Shown: piece by piece, positions 51,878-59,783 of the stretch
How the letters are laid out: every line of letters begins with the position of its first letter
How positions within the stretch are numbered: position 1 is the first letter of the stretch
DNA from: Myxococcus sp. RHSTA-1-4
Lineage (GTDB): Bacteria > Myxococcota > Myxococcia > Myxococcales > Myxococcaceae
NCBI RefSeq assembly: GCF_020037125.1
Contig: NZ_JAIQDG010000038.1
Coordinates: forward strand, 43,030-107,029
Direction: 5' to 3'
DNA: 64,000 bases
Notes under the pieces: generated by a model
Databases searched by the model: none
What the model was told of the DNA's origin: nothing
What the model saw: only the letters and a program-made list of their open reading frames with translations
Program-made: the position numbers and the translations under genes

Positions 51878-52055
51878 CCGTCCCCGGGGCGGCGAGGGGG
51901 CAATCGCTGGCCGCGCCCCCCGTACTTCGAGGGGATTCGCGGGGCCTGACGCTCCGCCCCCCGTCTTCATGGCATGCGGCCCGCGCGGGCCGCATGGCAC
52001 GGGCGTGGGCACGGGCCCATCCTCAAGGCGGACCTGGCCTGTGGGGAGAGGCAGC

Positions 52056-53054
52056 ATGGCCTTCGCTTCGACACCCGACGTGGACACGCTGAAGGAGGCG
52101 TGGCCGGAGTTGCCTCTGGAAGCGTGGAGGGACAGCTACGCCACGCTGCACCGGTACACGCAGATTCTAGGGAAGGTGAAGCTCGCGCTCACTCCCACGG
52201 AGAACCACTGGTGGAACGTGGCGTTCCGGGTGACGGCGCGGGGGCTGACGACGGGGCTCATTCCCTACGGGAATGGCGGTTTCGAGGTGGACTTCGACTT
52301 CCTCGCGCACGAGCTGCTCTTCCGGACGAGCCAGGGAGACACGCGCGTGCTCGGGCTGGAGTCCCGGCCCGTGGCGGAGTTCTACCGGGACGTCATGGCG
52401 ACGCTGCGCTCGCTCGGTGTCGAGGTGCGCATCTGGGACACGCCGGTGGAGATTCCCGACGACACCACCCGCTTCAGCGAGGACAGGCACCACGCCACCT
52501 ACCAGCCGGAGTACGTCCAGCGCTGGTGGCGGGCCCTGCTGCAGTCGTCGCTCGTGCTGGAGGAGTTCCGGGCGCGCTTCACCGGCAAGTGCAGCCCGGT
52601 CCATTTCTTCTGGGGGAGCTTCGACCTGGCGGTGACGCGCTTCTCCGGCCGCTCCGCGCCGGAGCGCCCCGGGGCGGACCTCATCACCCGCGAGGCGTAC
52701 TGCGAGGAGGTCTGCAGCGCCGGCTTCTGGCCCGGCACCCCGGAGGCGAAGGGCGCCGCCTACTACTGCTACGCCGCCCCGGAGCCGGAGGGCTTCCCGG
52801 CCGCGAGCGTCCGTCCCGGCGGGGCCCGGTACGATTCGGGCTTCAAGGAGTACCTGCTGGCCTACGACGAGGTCCGGCGGTCCGGGGACCCGAGGTCGTC
52901 CCTGCTCGACTTCCTGCAGAGCACCTACGAGGCGTGCGCGGACCTGGGCGGGTGGGACCGTGCGCGGCTGGAGCGGCCCCTGTACCTGCCCGAGCATGCG
53001 GCCGCGAGCCGCGCCCCGGAAGGGGCCACGCTTCCCGAGCAGCCCGCGCACTGA
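52056..53054 (+). CDS. DUF5996 family protein
   Basis: This 332-residue soluble protein has TENHWWNVAFRVTARGLTTG near residue 45, FEVDFDFLAHEL, PEYVQRWWRALLQ, the HFFWGSFDLAVTRFSGR block and GAAYYCYAAPEPEG, all typical of DUF5996. No function is established; it often acts as a single-gene housekeeping-like protein. The ATG at 52056 starts just before the conserved region. Confidence 0.85.
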   Translation: MAFASTPDVDTLKEAWPELPLEAWRDSYATLHRYTQILGKVKLALTPTENHWWNVAFRVTARGLTTGLIPYGNGGFEVDFDFLAHELLFRTSQGDTRVLGLESRPVAEFYRDVMATLRSLGVEVRIWDTPVEIPDDTTRFSEDRHHATYQPEYVQRWWRALLQSSLVLEEFRARFTGKCSPVHFFWGSFDLAVTRFSGRSAPERPGADLITREAYCEEVCSAGFWPGTPEAKGAAYYCYAAPEPEGFPAASVRPGGARYDSGFKEYLLAYDEVRRSGDPRSSLLDFLQSTYEACADLGGWDRARLERPLYLPEHAAASRAPEGATLPEQPAH

Positions 53055-53072
53055 GGGAGGCCGCGGACGGCG

Positions 53073-53684
53073 TCAGTGCTTCCCGGCCTCGGGCGGGAAG
53101 TCCGCGAGCAGCTTCGAGGCGGCCTTGTCCAGCCAGACCTGTACGTCACCCTCCTTGGCCCCTTCCGACAGCTCTCCCTGGGCCCGGCCATGCCACACGG
53201 GCCTCCTCGTGCCGGCATCCAGGATGTCGAGGTCGAGCACGCCCTTGGGGACCTCGGTGTCGACTGGACGGGGCCTCGTGGTGGGGGCGGTGTAGAGGCC
53301 CTCGGACGTGCGGCGCCGGGGGTCCATCGGGTCCATCGGCGGGTCCCGGGGACCCTGGCTGAGGCCCTCCATGCGAATCACCGTGCCCGTGAGGGCACCG
53401 CCCCAGCGGATGAGGAAGTCCGGGGTGGCGCTGGCCTCGACCCGCTGGTAGCCGCGGGACTGGAGGTACGCGTCGACCGACTTCTCGACACTCACGCGGG
53501 TGCCGGGACTGAAGGCGTGCTGCTCCTCGCCCGGCGACGGGGGCTTCCAGGCATAGGTGCGGTAGCCACCCGCGGCCCGTGCGGCGCTGGCGTCGTGCTG
53601 GGTCTTCACGTCGATGTGCCCGCAGGCGGCGAGCAGCAGGGCCAGGAGCGGGGGAGTGAGTCGGAGCAACGTCCGCACGGGCAT
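53073..53684 (-). CDS. DUF4136 lipoprotein
   Basis: This 203-residue lipoprotein has a lipobox (LLAAC). DUF4136 features are YRTYAWKPP near residue 40, IRWGGALTGTV, and GVLDLDILDAGTRRPVWHG, followed by KAASKLLADFPP. Members are outer-membrane or periplasmic proteins of unknown role. Single gene, convergent with DUF5996. Confidence 0.88.
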   Translation of the reverse strand: MPVRTLLRLTPPLLALLLAACGHIDVKTQHDASAARAAGGYRTYAWKPPSPGEEQHAFSPGTRVSVEKSVDAYLQSRGYQRVEASATPDFLIRWGGALTGTVIRMEGLSQGPRDPPMDPMDPRRRTSEGLYTAPTTRPRPVDTEVPKGVLDLDILDAGTRRPVWHGRAQGELSEGAKEGDVQVWLDKAASKLLADFPPEAGKH

Positions 53685-53763
53685 CTCCTTGGGAAGTGGG
53701 GCGGTGAATCTACCCGGCCCACTTCGGGGCTTCGACTGCTCTCGAGGCCGATGAGGCCCGGCG

Positions 53764-54273
53764 TCAGTCCCCGGCGGCCGGTGTCTCCTGCTCGCCGTGC
53801 CGCTTCCACTTGAGCCTCATCTTCCCCTCGGTGCGCGCCAGGGTGAGCGCCAGCTTCGCCCGCTTCTCCGGAGGCAGCTCCCTGGCGAGCGCCTGGTACA
53901 TCTCCTTGTCGAGCACCGCGATGCGCTCTCGCGCCTCGAAGGCGCGCTGGGCGGCCGCGTCCACGTGCGGCAGGGCCGTGCTGTCACCCCGGGCCGCCAG
54001 ATGGAGGATGCGCGCGGCCTCCCGCACCTGCTCGCGCAGGGGACGGCGCTTCTCGTCGAAGGCGCGCAGCGTCTGCTCCATCTTCAGCGCCTGCGCGTTG
54101 TCCAGCTCCAGCGCGGCGGACAGCGCCAGCACCTGCCGCAGCCGCTGCCGCTGCTCCCGGCGCTCCATGCGCTCCACGTCGCGGGCTTCCCCGCGCTCCT
54201 CCCGCGGGGGCTGCGCTCCCGCCACCAGGGGCAGCAGCGCCAGCACCAGCGCCGCCATCCGCGTCCGCCTCAT
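53764..54273 (-). CDS. Spy/CpxP-like periplasmic protein
   Basis: The 169-residue protein has a signal peptide (ALVLALLPLVAGA) and a long charged helical domain (ERREQRQRLRQVLALSAALELD; ELPPEKRAKLALTLAR) resembling Spy/CpxP LTxxQ-type chaperones or heavy-metal-resistance periplasmic helices. It starts 5 nt after the anti-sigma gene and is probably a target or partner of that stress system. Confidence 0.7.
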   Translation of the reverse strand: MRRTRMAALVLALLPLVAGAQPPREERGEARDVERMERREQRQRLRQVLALSAALELDNAQALKMEQTLRAFDEKRRPLREQVREAARILHLAARGDSTALPHVDAAAQRAFEARERIAVLDKEMYQALARELPPEKRAKLALTLARTEGKMRLKWKRHGEQETPAAGD

Positions 54274-54278
54274 CGTCC

Positions 54279-54800
54279 TCACAGCGTCTCTCCCAGGTCG
54301 AGGTCCGGGTCCTCGTCTTCCAGTGCGTCGCCTTCCTCCAGCGCGCCCCAATCCTCGTCGAGCGGCTCCAGGCCGGCCCAGGCCTCGATGGCGGCCATCG
54401 TCTCCGCGTCCACCTCCGCCTCGGCGGCGGCCTTGGCCGTGGGCTCCACGGGGCCATTCTCGTCGCCAGTGCTCCAGAAGAGGGCCGGCACCAGCAGCAG
54501 CAGGGTTGCCGCCGCCACCGCCATCAGCGCGCCGAGCGTCCGCAGCCCCAGCCCCCGGTGCCGCGAGTCCCACCGCCAGGCCGCCAGCGTGCGCTGGGGC
54601 AGCTCCTGCACCACGGCCTTCTCCTCCGAGGTGAGCGGGGGAAGCTCCGCGAGCGCGAGCACGTCCACCGTCGACGCGAGCGCCTCGCGGCACCCGTCGC
54701 ACGTCTTCACGTGCTGGCCCACCCGGGCGGCCTCCTCGTTCTCCAGGGCGCCGGTGGCGTGCAGGTCCAGCAGCACCTCGTATTCAGGGCACGCGGCCAT
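54279..54800 (-). CDS. Anti-sigma factor with zinc-finger domain
   Basis: The 173-residue protein has an N-terminal zf-HC2 zinc site (HVKTCDGC near 29-36), which binds the partner ECF sigma factor, one transmembrane helix at about 90-110 and an acidic periplasmic tail (residues 118-173, Glu/Asp-rich). Its start overlaps the sigma stop (TGATG), so the two are made in step. Confidence 0.9.
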   Translation of the reverse strand: MAACPEYEVLLDLHATGALENEEAARVGQHVKTCDGCREALASTVDVLALAELPPLTSEEKAVVQELPQRTLAAWRWDSRHRGLGLRTLGALMAVAAATLLLLVPALFWSTGDENGPVEPTAKAAAEAEVDAETMAAIEAWAGLEPLDEDWGALEEGDALEDEDPDLDLGETL

Positions 54801-55405
54801 CAGCTCTTCTCCTCGGGCGCGCCCACCTGCGCCTTCAACCGCTTCACCGCGTGGTGGAACTGCACCTTCGCGTTGTTCTCCGTGATGCCCAGCGTCTGGG
54901 CGATGTCCTTGAACGACAGCCCGCCGTCCACCCGGAGCGTCAGCACCTCGCGCTGGCGCCGGGGGAGGGCGAGCACCGCTTCACGCACCTGCCGCTGCTG
55001 CTCGCTCCGCTCCAGCCCTTCCTGCGCCGACTCCGCCGGGTCCGCCGCCGTGGCCTCCGTGCCCGTCTGCACCAGCACCGGCCGCCACCGCTGTCCCTGC
55101 CGCGCGTGGTTCTTCGCCAGGTTGAGGGCAACGCGCACCAGCCAGGCCCGGAAGGGCGCGGGCCCCGCGGGCGTGAAGCGCGAGAACACACGGCGTGACG
55201 CCTCCAGCGCTCGCAGGAAGGCCGCCTGTACCAGGTCCGCCGCGTCCTCCGGGCGAGACACGTAGCGCCGCACCAGCGAGAAGACGAGCGAGCGGTGCCT
55301 CGTCACCAGCGTCTCGAAGGCCGCCGGCTCTCCGTCCAGGAAGGCGCGGCACAACTCCTCGTCCGTCGCCCGCGCCAGTCCCGGCCGGGCGACGCGCGAG
55401 GGCAT
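54800..55405 (-). CDS. ECF RNA polymerase sigma factor
   Basis: The 201-residue protein has region 2 (FETLVTRHRSLVFSLVRRYV, then DAADLVQAAFLRALEA) and region 4 with the helix-turn-helix (LSFKDIAQTLGITENNAKVQFH). It redirects RNA polymerase to stress promoters, probably under control of the overlapping anti-sigma gene. The ATG at 55405 is preferred over the longer in-frame start at 55441, which lacks conserved sequence. Confidence 0.92.
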   Translation of the reverse strand: MPSRVARPGLARATDEELCRAFLDGEPAAFETLVTRHRSLVFSLVRRYVSRPEDAADLVQAAFLRALEASRRVFSRFTPAGPAPFRAWLVRVALNLAKNHARQGQRWRPVLVQTGTEATAADPAESAQEGLERSEQQRQVREAVLALPRRQREVLTLRVDGGLSFKDIAQTLGITENNAKVQFHHAVKRLKAQVGAPEEKS

Positions 55406-55615
55406 CGCCACCACCCGTCCACCTGTGTCCCCGGTACCCACGACTCCTCCAACCCCCAGACCGCCGAAAGGTTATTTACAGGGCGGTTTTGTCCCCGAGT
55501 TTACAGATTGCGCAGGAAATCCAGCATGTTGGAGGACAAGGAGGCAGCCGCCGCGATTGCTGCCCTGGTGTCGCCACTGACACAATGAGCGCATTGCTGA
55601 CACCAGGGACGGGGC

Positions 55616-56194
55616 ATGGTGACGGAAGGCTCTAGCTCTCGCATCAAGGGTGGAGTGCTCATCTCCCGGCTGAACATGCTGCGCCACCACGGCGGGCAGT
55701 CGCGGGTGGACGAGGTGCTGCGGCGGCTTCCGCCGGAGGACCAGGCGCTCTTGCGGAAGATGATCCTCCCCATCGCCTGGTATCCGCTGGAGCTCAACCT
55801 GCGGCTGGACACGGCCATCGCGGAGGTGATGTCGCCGGAGGACAAGCGGCGGGCCTTCATCGACATGGGCCGGGCTTCCGCCGAGGAGGCGCTCCACGGC
55901 GCGCAGCACGTCTTCGTCCGTCCCGGGGACCCGCAGTTCCTGCTGAGCCAGGCGCCGCAGATCTACCGTTTCTATTACGCGGTGGGCTCGCGCACCTACG
56001 AGCAGAAGGGACCCAACGCCGCCGTGCTGCGCACCTTCGGCGCGGAGAACGTCACCGAGACGGACTGCCTGACCATCATCGGCTGGCACGAGCGGGCCAT
56101 CGAGCTGTCGGGTGGCCGCGCGGTGAGCGCCGCGCACCCCGTGTGTCGCGCCCGGGGCGGGCCGCACTGTGAATACCACTTCGACTGGAAGTGA
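55616..56194 (+). CDS. DUF2378 (TIGR02265) family protein
   Basis: This 192-residue myxobacterial protein has the family's SRIKGGVLISRLNML start, FIDMGRASAEEALHG, SQAPQIYRFYYAVGSRTYEQ and the C-terminal CRARGGPHCEYHFDW. Function unknown; the myxobacteria-restricted distribution supports the taxonomic call. Confidence 0.85.
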   Translation: MVTEGSSSRIKGGVLISRLNMLRHHGGQSRVDEVLRRLPPEDQALLRKMILPIAWYPLELNLRLDTAIAEVMSPEDKRRAFIDMGRASAEEALHGAQHVFVRPGDPQFLLSQAPQIYRFYYAVGSRTYEQKGPNAAVLRTFGAENVTETDCLTIIGWHERAIELSGGRAVSAAHPVCRARGGPHCEYHFDWK

Positions 56195-56213
56195 GGCGCG
56201 TGGCCTCCGGCCC

Positions 56214-56681
56214 TCAGGCGGGTGAGGCGGGCAGCGGATTGGCGCGCAGGTAGCGGAGCACGTCGTCCAGGTGCCGGTACACGCGCACCTCGTGGCGGAT
56301 GATGTGCTCGATGCGGCCGTGCGGGTCGATGATGAAGGTGATGCGCCGGTCCACGTTGAGCACGGGCCAGAGCGCGGCATAGGCGCGGCTGATGTCGCGG
56401 CTCTCGTCGCCGAGGAGGGGGAAGTGGATGTCCTCCTTCTCGGCGAACTCGCACTGCGTGCGCTGCGTGTCCACCGACACGCCGACCAGCTCCGCGCCCA
56501 GCTCCTTCACGAGCAGGTGGTTGTCGCGGAACGCCCGGTTCTCGATGGTGCAGCCGATGGTGAAGGCCTTGGGGAAGAAGAACAGCACCACGCGCCGGCC
56601 GCGCAGGGAGGACAGCCGCAGGGGAGCGCCCCGGCAGTCGGTGGCGGTGAAGTCCGGAGCGGGGTCTCCGACGGCTGGCAT
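56214..56681 (-). CDS. Peroxiredoxin (Bcp/AhpC-TSA type)
   Basis: The 155-residue thioredoxin-fold peroxidase has the peroxidatic Cys in FFFPKAFTIGCTIEN (PxxxTxxC) and no clear second Cys four residues later, so it may be a one-Cys or atypical enzyme. It reduces peroxides in the cytoplasm. The ATG at 56681 is chosen because MPAVGDPAPDF is the family N-terminus. It is convergent with the DUF2378 gene. Confidence 0.88.
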   Translation of the reverse strand: MPAVGDPAPDFTATDCRGAPLRLSSLRGRRVVLFFFPKAFTIGCTIENRAFRDNHLLVKELGAELVGVSVDTQRTQCEFAEKEDIHFPLLGDESRDISRAYAALWPVLNVDRRITFIIDPHGRIEHIIRHEVRVYRHLDDVLRYLRANPLPASPA

Positions 56682-56795
56682 TCCGGTGGGTCCCTTCCTG
56701 ATGGGCCGGGGGCGGCCCACCCCTACCATGTTTTGAAGAGAACCCGCTGCCCGGGTTGCCTCGTTCCGAAGTGCCAGCCATGCGCGTCGTGAAGT

Positions 56796-56996
56796 GCCTT
56801 CATCGTGTCCGAAGACATCAAGGATGCCTTGGAGCAGGCGGGCATCACGGGCACTCGGTTCGTGGATGTCACCGGCCCCAACCCAGCGGCGAGTGAGGAA
56901 TCTTCATCCGACCAGCGGCACCTCGCCCGCCTGCGGCGGATGGACGAGGCTTGGCGGGACGGGCGAGCTGGCGCGTCGCTTCGCCCGGGAGAGTGA
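56796..56996 (+). pseudogene. Remnant of an Imm11/double-CXXCG-like protein C-terminus
   Basis: The frame AFIVSEDIKDALEQAGITGTRFV looks like the very C-terminus of Imm11-type (or gmx_para_CXXCG) proteins, which end in a VSE...L...GITG.RF pattern. The frame is cut off by TGA six bases upstream, so the rest of the gene is missing. A GTG at 56805 could make a 63-residue protein, but no ribosome site is clear. Confidence 0.5.
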
Positions 56997-57091
56997 TGCC
57001 CCGCACCTGTCCCGCTCGTGGCGCAAGCCCGTGGTGTGAGCACTCCATCCACACCGGTACGCGCGCCGGTTTCGAGATAAGGTCCGCGCCC

Positions 57092-58261
57092 GTGAGGCCT
57101 ACCAGGGACGTCTTTTCCTCGAAGGAGTTTCCCACCCGCCTGGCCCGGGCGATGGGCGTGACGCGGGTGGCGCGTGTCACGGGACTGGACCGGACGGGTG
57201 TGGAGGTGGCGTGCGCCGTGAGGCCCGGAGGCCACGTCCTGCAGGTGTGCAATGGCAAGGGCCTGACGTACTCCGACGCCTTGTGGGGCGCGCTGCTGGA
57301 GACGGCCGAGCTATGGGCGGCGGAGACGGTGGTGCCGGGCCGGCTGTCATGGGGCTCCCGGGCCGAGCTGGACGGCCGGTCGGGCTCCTTCTGGGGCGCG
57401 GAGTCGCTCGGCTCGGCGGGTGCGCTCGTGGAGCCGCGCTTGTGGGGAGACGGGGTGCGCTGCGCGTGGCGCGAGGCCACGGAGCTGCACTCGGGACGGC
57501 CGGTGTGGGTGCCGGCCCAGGGAATCCACGTCCCGCCGCCGGGGGGCCCTTCGCTGGGCCCCGTGGCCGCGGCGTGGACGAGCAATGGCTCCGGAGCGCA
57601 TCCGGATGCGAGCCAGGCCCTGCTTCACGCGCTGCTGGAGGCCACGGAGCGGGACCAGCTCGCGCGGGCGCTGCCGGAGGGGTGGACGGAGGAGGTGGTG
57701 CGGCGGCGCCTGCTGCGGCCGACGGAGCTTGCGAGCGGGGCGCCTCGCACGGCGGAGCTTGCGGGCCGGCTGCGGGAGCGGGGCTTCGGCGTGTACCTCT
57801 TCGATGCCACGCCCTCCCTTCGTGCACCGGGCACGGTGGGGCTGCCGGTGGGCGCGGCGGTGCTGGTGGACCTGGAGGAAGGGCCGGTGCCGCTCACCGC
57901 GGGTTATGCGTGCGCCATGGGGCGGGACGAGGCGCTGCTGAAGGCCCTGCTGGAGGCGGCGCAGTCGCGGCTGACGGACATCCACGGTGCGCGAGAGGAC
58001 GTGGCCTCGGCGGACCGTGAGGCCGCGCGGGGCTTCGCCGAGGCGTGTGCCCACGTACGGCCGAGACGCCGGGCCGAGGACATGCCCGACCTGGGCGCGC
58101 GGGCCCGGGCTCCGGCCGGGCGGAGGGTGCGGCACGTGCTGGAGTTGATGAAGCGCGCCGGCTTCGCGAGGGTGGCGGCGGTGGAGCTGGACTCGCCCGT
58201 GGCGGGCCTGCACGTGAGGCGTGTGGTGGTGCCGGGGATGCGCATCTCGGAGCTTCTATGA
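57092..58261 (+). CDS. YcaO-domain protein (thioamide-forming type)
   Basis: The 389-residue protein has the ATP-binding blocks of YcaO: SDALWGALLETAELWAAE near 70, TSNGSGAHPDASQALLHALLEATERD near 160-190 (read in parts; NGSGAH, ALLEATERD), and LLKALLEAAQSRLTDIHGAR near 300. YcaO enzymes phosphorylate amide backbones. With TfuA they make thioamides in peptides or proteins. It lacks the C-terminal Pro-rich tail of azole-forming YcaOs and ends RVVVPGMRISELL, which agrees with the TfuA-linked class. The GTG at 57092 gives the best N-terminus. The stop overlaps a tiny ORF by ATGA, and TfuA follows. Confidence 0.9.
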   Translation: MRPTRDVFSSKEFPTRLARAMGVTRVARVTGLDRTGVEVACAVRPGGHVLQVCNGKGLTYSDALWGALLETAELWAAETVVPGRLSWGSRAELDGRSGSFWGAESLGSAGALVEPRLWGDGVRCAWREATELHSGRPVWVPAQGIHVPPPGGPSLGPVAAAWTSNGSGAHPDASQALLHALLEATERDQLARALPEGWTEEVVRRRLLRPTELASGAPRTAELAGRLRERGFGVYLFDATPSLRAPGTVGLPVGAAVLVDLEEGPVPLTAGYACAMGRDEALLKALLEAAQSRLTDIHGAREDVASADREAARGFAEACAHVRPRRRAEDMPDLGARARAPAGRRVRHVLELMKRAGFARVAAVELDSPVAGLHVRRVVVPGMRISELL

Positions 58262-58380
58262 GGCAGCGAGCGGACGCGCGGAGGCGCCTCCCGGGCCCGC
58301 CAATGCCCGCGAAGGAGGCGAGGGTGGTGGTGATGAAGCGAATGTGCATCTCGGAGCACTCATGAGCCGGCGAGCGGATG
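58221..58380 (+). repeat. Imperfect ~104-bp tandem duplication of the YcaO-TfuA junction
   Basis: Sequence 58221-58274 (YcaO 3' end plus the ATGAGGCAGCGAGCGGA start) recurs at about 58325-58380 (end of the tiny ORF plus the TfuA start). Both copies share GCATCTCGGAGC and then the CATGAG...GCGAGCGGA segment. The two ATGA overlaps are 104 bp apart. This indicates tandem duplication followed by drift. Confidence 0.7.
58258..58365 (+). CDS. 35-codon ORF between ycaO and tfuA
   Basis: An ATG overlapping the YcaO stop opens 35 codons that stop at TGA 58363-58365, overlapping the TfuA ATG. Its start (MRQRAD) mirrors the TfuA start (MSRRAD) and its end (ARVVV...CISEHS) mirrors the YcaO end (RRVVVPGMRISELL). 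So it is most simply a by-product of the tandem duplication. It would still be translated by coupling if the ribosome runs through. Confidence 0.4.
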   Translation: MRQRADARRRLPGPPMPAKEARVVVMKRMCISEHS

Positions 58381-59543
58381 AGCTGGTGGTCTTCCTGGGC
58401 CCCTCGCTGTCTGCGGACGAAGCGCGGCGGCTGGCGCCGTGTACCGTGCTGCCTCCCGCGCGTCAGGGCGACGTATGGCGGGCGCTGAGCCTGCGACCCC
58501 GGGCCATCGCCCTGGTGGACGGCGTCTTCGAGGCGCAGCCGTCGGTGTGGCATCACGAGGTGCTGGCGGCGCTGGAGGCGGGCGTGGCCGTCTTCGGCGG
58601 GGCGAGCATGGGCGCGCTGCGCGCGGCGGAGCTGGCACCGCACGGCATGGTGGGCGTGGGGCGCATCTTCGGGTGGTACCGGGACGGGGTGGTGGTGGAC
58701 GACTCGGAGGTGGCGCTGCTGCACGCCGACGCGGAGCACGGGTGGCGGCCGCTCACGGTTCCGCTCGTCAACGTGCGGCACGTGGCCGAGTGCGCGAGGG
58801 CCGCCCGGGTCCTCGGCCGCGACGCCGCGAGGATGCTGGTCGAAGCGGCGGAGGCGCTGTTCTACCAGGAGCGCACGTGGCCCCGGTTGCTGGAGCAGGT
58901 GCGCCCACGCTGGTCCGAGTCCGTGCGCGCCGCCTGGGAAGCGTGGTTCCCGCGAGGCGCGGAGGACCTGAAGCGGCTGGACGCCATCGCCTGCCTCCAG
59001 GCCGCGGCGGAGCTGGTGGCCTCGGGAGCGCCCATGCTGGTGGGGGCGCGGCAGTCGCCCTCGTCACTGGTGCGCCGCCGGCGGCTGGTGGACGACGTGA
59101 CCCGGGTCCGGGGAGGTGAGGTGTCCTCGGGGCGGGTGCTGGATGCGCTGCGCGAGGCCCCGGATGCCGTCGAGCTGGCCGAAGCGGGCCTGCGCAGGGC
59201 GCTGCTCGCGGGCTGGGCGCGGACGTTGGGGTTGACCGTCACCGCCGACGAGGTGGCGGAGGAAGAGGCCGCGTGGTGGGAGCAGCGCGGCGTGGCACCG
59301 GAGCGGCGCGAGGCGGTCCTGGCCGCGAGCGGGCTGGACGCCATGGGACTGCGGCGGCTGTGCGAGGAGCTCGCGCTGGAGCGGCTCGTCCTGGAGCACG
59401 CGCCCCGGCTGCTTCCGGACGGCCCCTCCTGGGACGAGGCCCTGGCCGCCGAGGCCCGGCTGAGGGGCCGCTGGGCGAAGGCCGCGCGGGACGTGGCCCG
59501 GGAGGACGCGGAGGAGCCGACGGGGGACGTCGGGTCGGACTGA
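58362..59543 (+). CDS. TfuA-like protein
   Basis: The 393-residue protein carries the TfuA core: LVVFLGPSLSADEARRL, VLPPARQGDVWRAL, VDGVFEAQPSVWHHEVL, VFGGASMGALRAAELAPHGMVGVG and DDSEVALLHADAEHGWRPLTVPLVNVRHVAE. TfuA works with YcaO to make thioamides, probably as a sulfur or hydrolase partner (thioviridamide clusters; McrA thioglycine in methanogens). Known TfuA domains are about 200-250 residues; here a helical C-terminal extension of roughly 150 residues is added. It is translationally coupled to YcaO through the tiny ORF. Confidence 0.9.
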   Translation: MSRRADELVVFLGPSLSADEARRLAPCTVLPPARQGDVWRALSLRPRAIALVDGVFEAQPSVWHHEVLAALEAGVAVFGGASMGALRAAELAPHGMVGVGRIFGWYRDGVVVDDSEVALLHADAEHGWRPLTVPLVNVRHVAECARAARVLGRDAARMLVEAAEALFYQERTWPRLLEQVRPRWSESVRAAWEAWFPRGAEDLKRLDAIACLQAAAELVASGAPMLVGARQSPSSLVRRRRLVDDVTRVRGGEVSSGRVLDALREAPDAVELAEAGLRRALLAGWARTLGLTVTADEVAEEEAAWWEQRGVAPERREAVLAASGLDAMGLRRLCEELALERLVLEHAPRLLPDGPSWDEALAAEARLRGRWAKAARDVAREDAEEPTGDVGSD

Positions 59544-59552
59544 GACGGGGCA

Positions 59553-59569
59553 CCCACCTCGCGGGTGGG
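59553..59569 (+). terminator. Weak hairpin after tfuA
   Basis: CCCACC (59553-59558) pairs with GGTGGG (59564-59569), six base pairs, 9 nt past the TfuA stop; an A-rich run follows rather than a U-run. Termination is only suggested by position. Confidence 0.3.
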
Positions 59570-59604
59570 AAGATTAGTGACAGACCCGCGAGAATGGGTA
59601 GAGT

Positions 59605-59619
59605 CAACCTCGGAGGTTG
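59605..59619. promoter_or_regulatory. Perfect 15-nt palindrome upstream of the kinase
   Basis: CAACCTC, G, GAGGTTG is an exact inverted repeat about 165 bp before the kinase start. It could be an operator or a small stem. The rest of the 240-bp gap (59544-59783) holds no other feature I can support. Confidence 0.3.
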
Positions 59620-59783
59620 CCCTTGTCCAGCCCCGCGCCCTGGGTGGTTCCGAGTCCTCTCGTGCTCCTCACGCCGGTGACGGCCGTGCCGTCGCGCCGT
59701 GACTCGCGCGCGGGGTGGGAGTCCTTGGCGGTGGTGCGAGAGGGACCGACCTGCCAGGTGGTGTCGGTCCAGGAGGCGTGGAC

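Noticed and set aside
56805..56996. The 63-codon ORF as the YcaO substrate
   Set aside because: Its start resembles the C-terminus of an immunity protein family, and an in-frame stop lies just upstream.
58258..58365. The 35-codon ORF as a RiPP precursor for YcaO-TfuA
   Set aside because: Both of its ends copy the flanking genes, so duplication explains it; it lacks a leader/core division.
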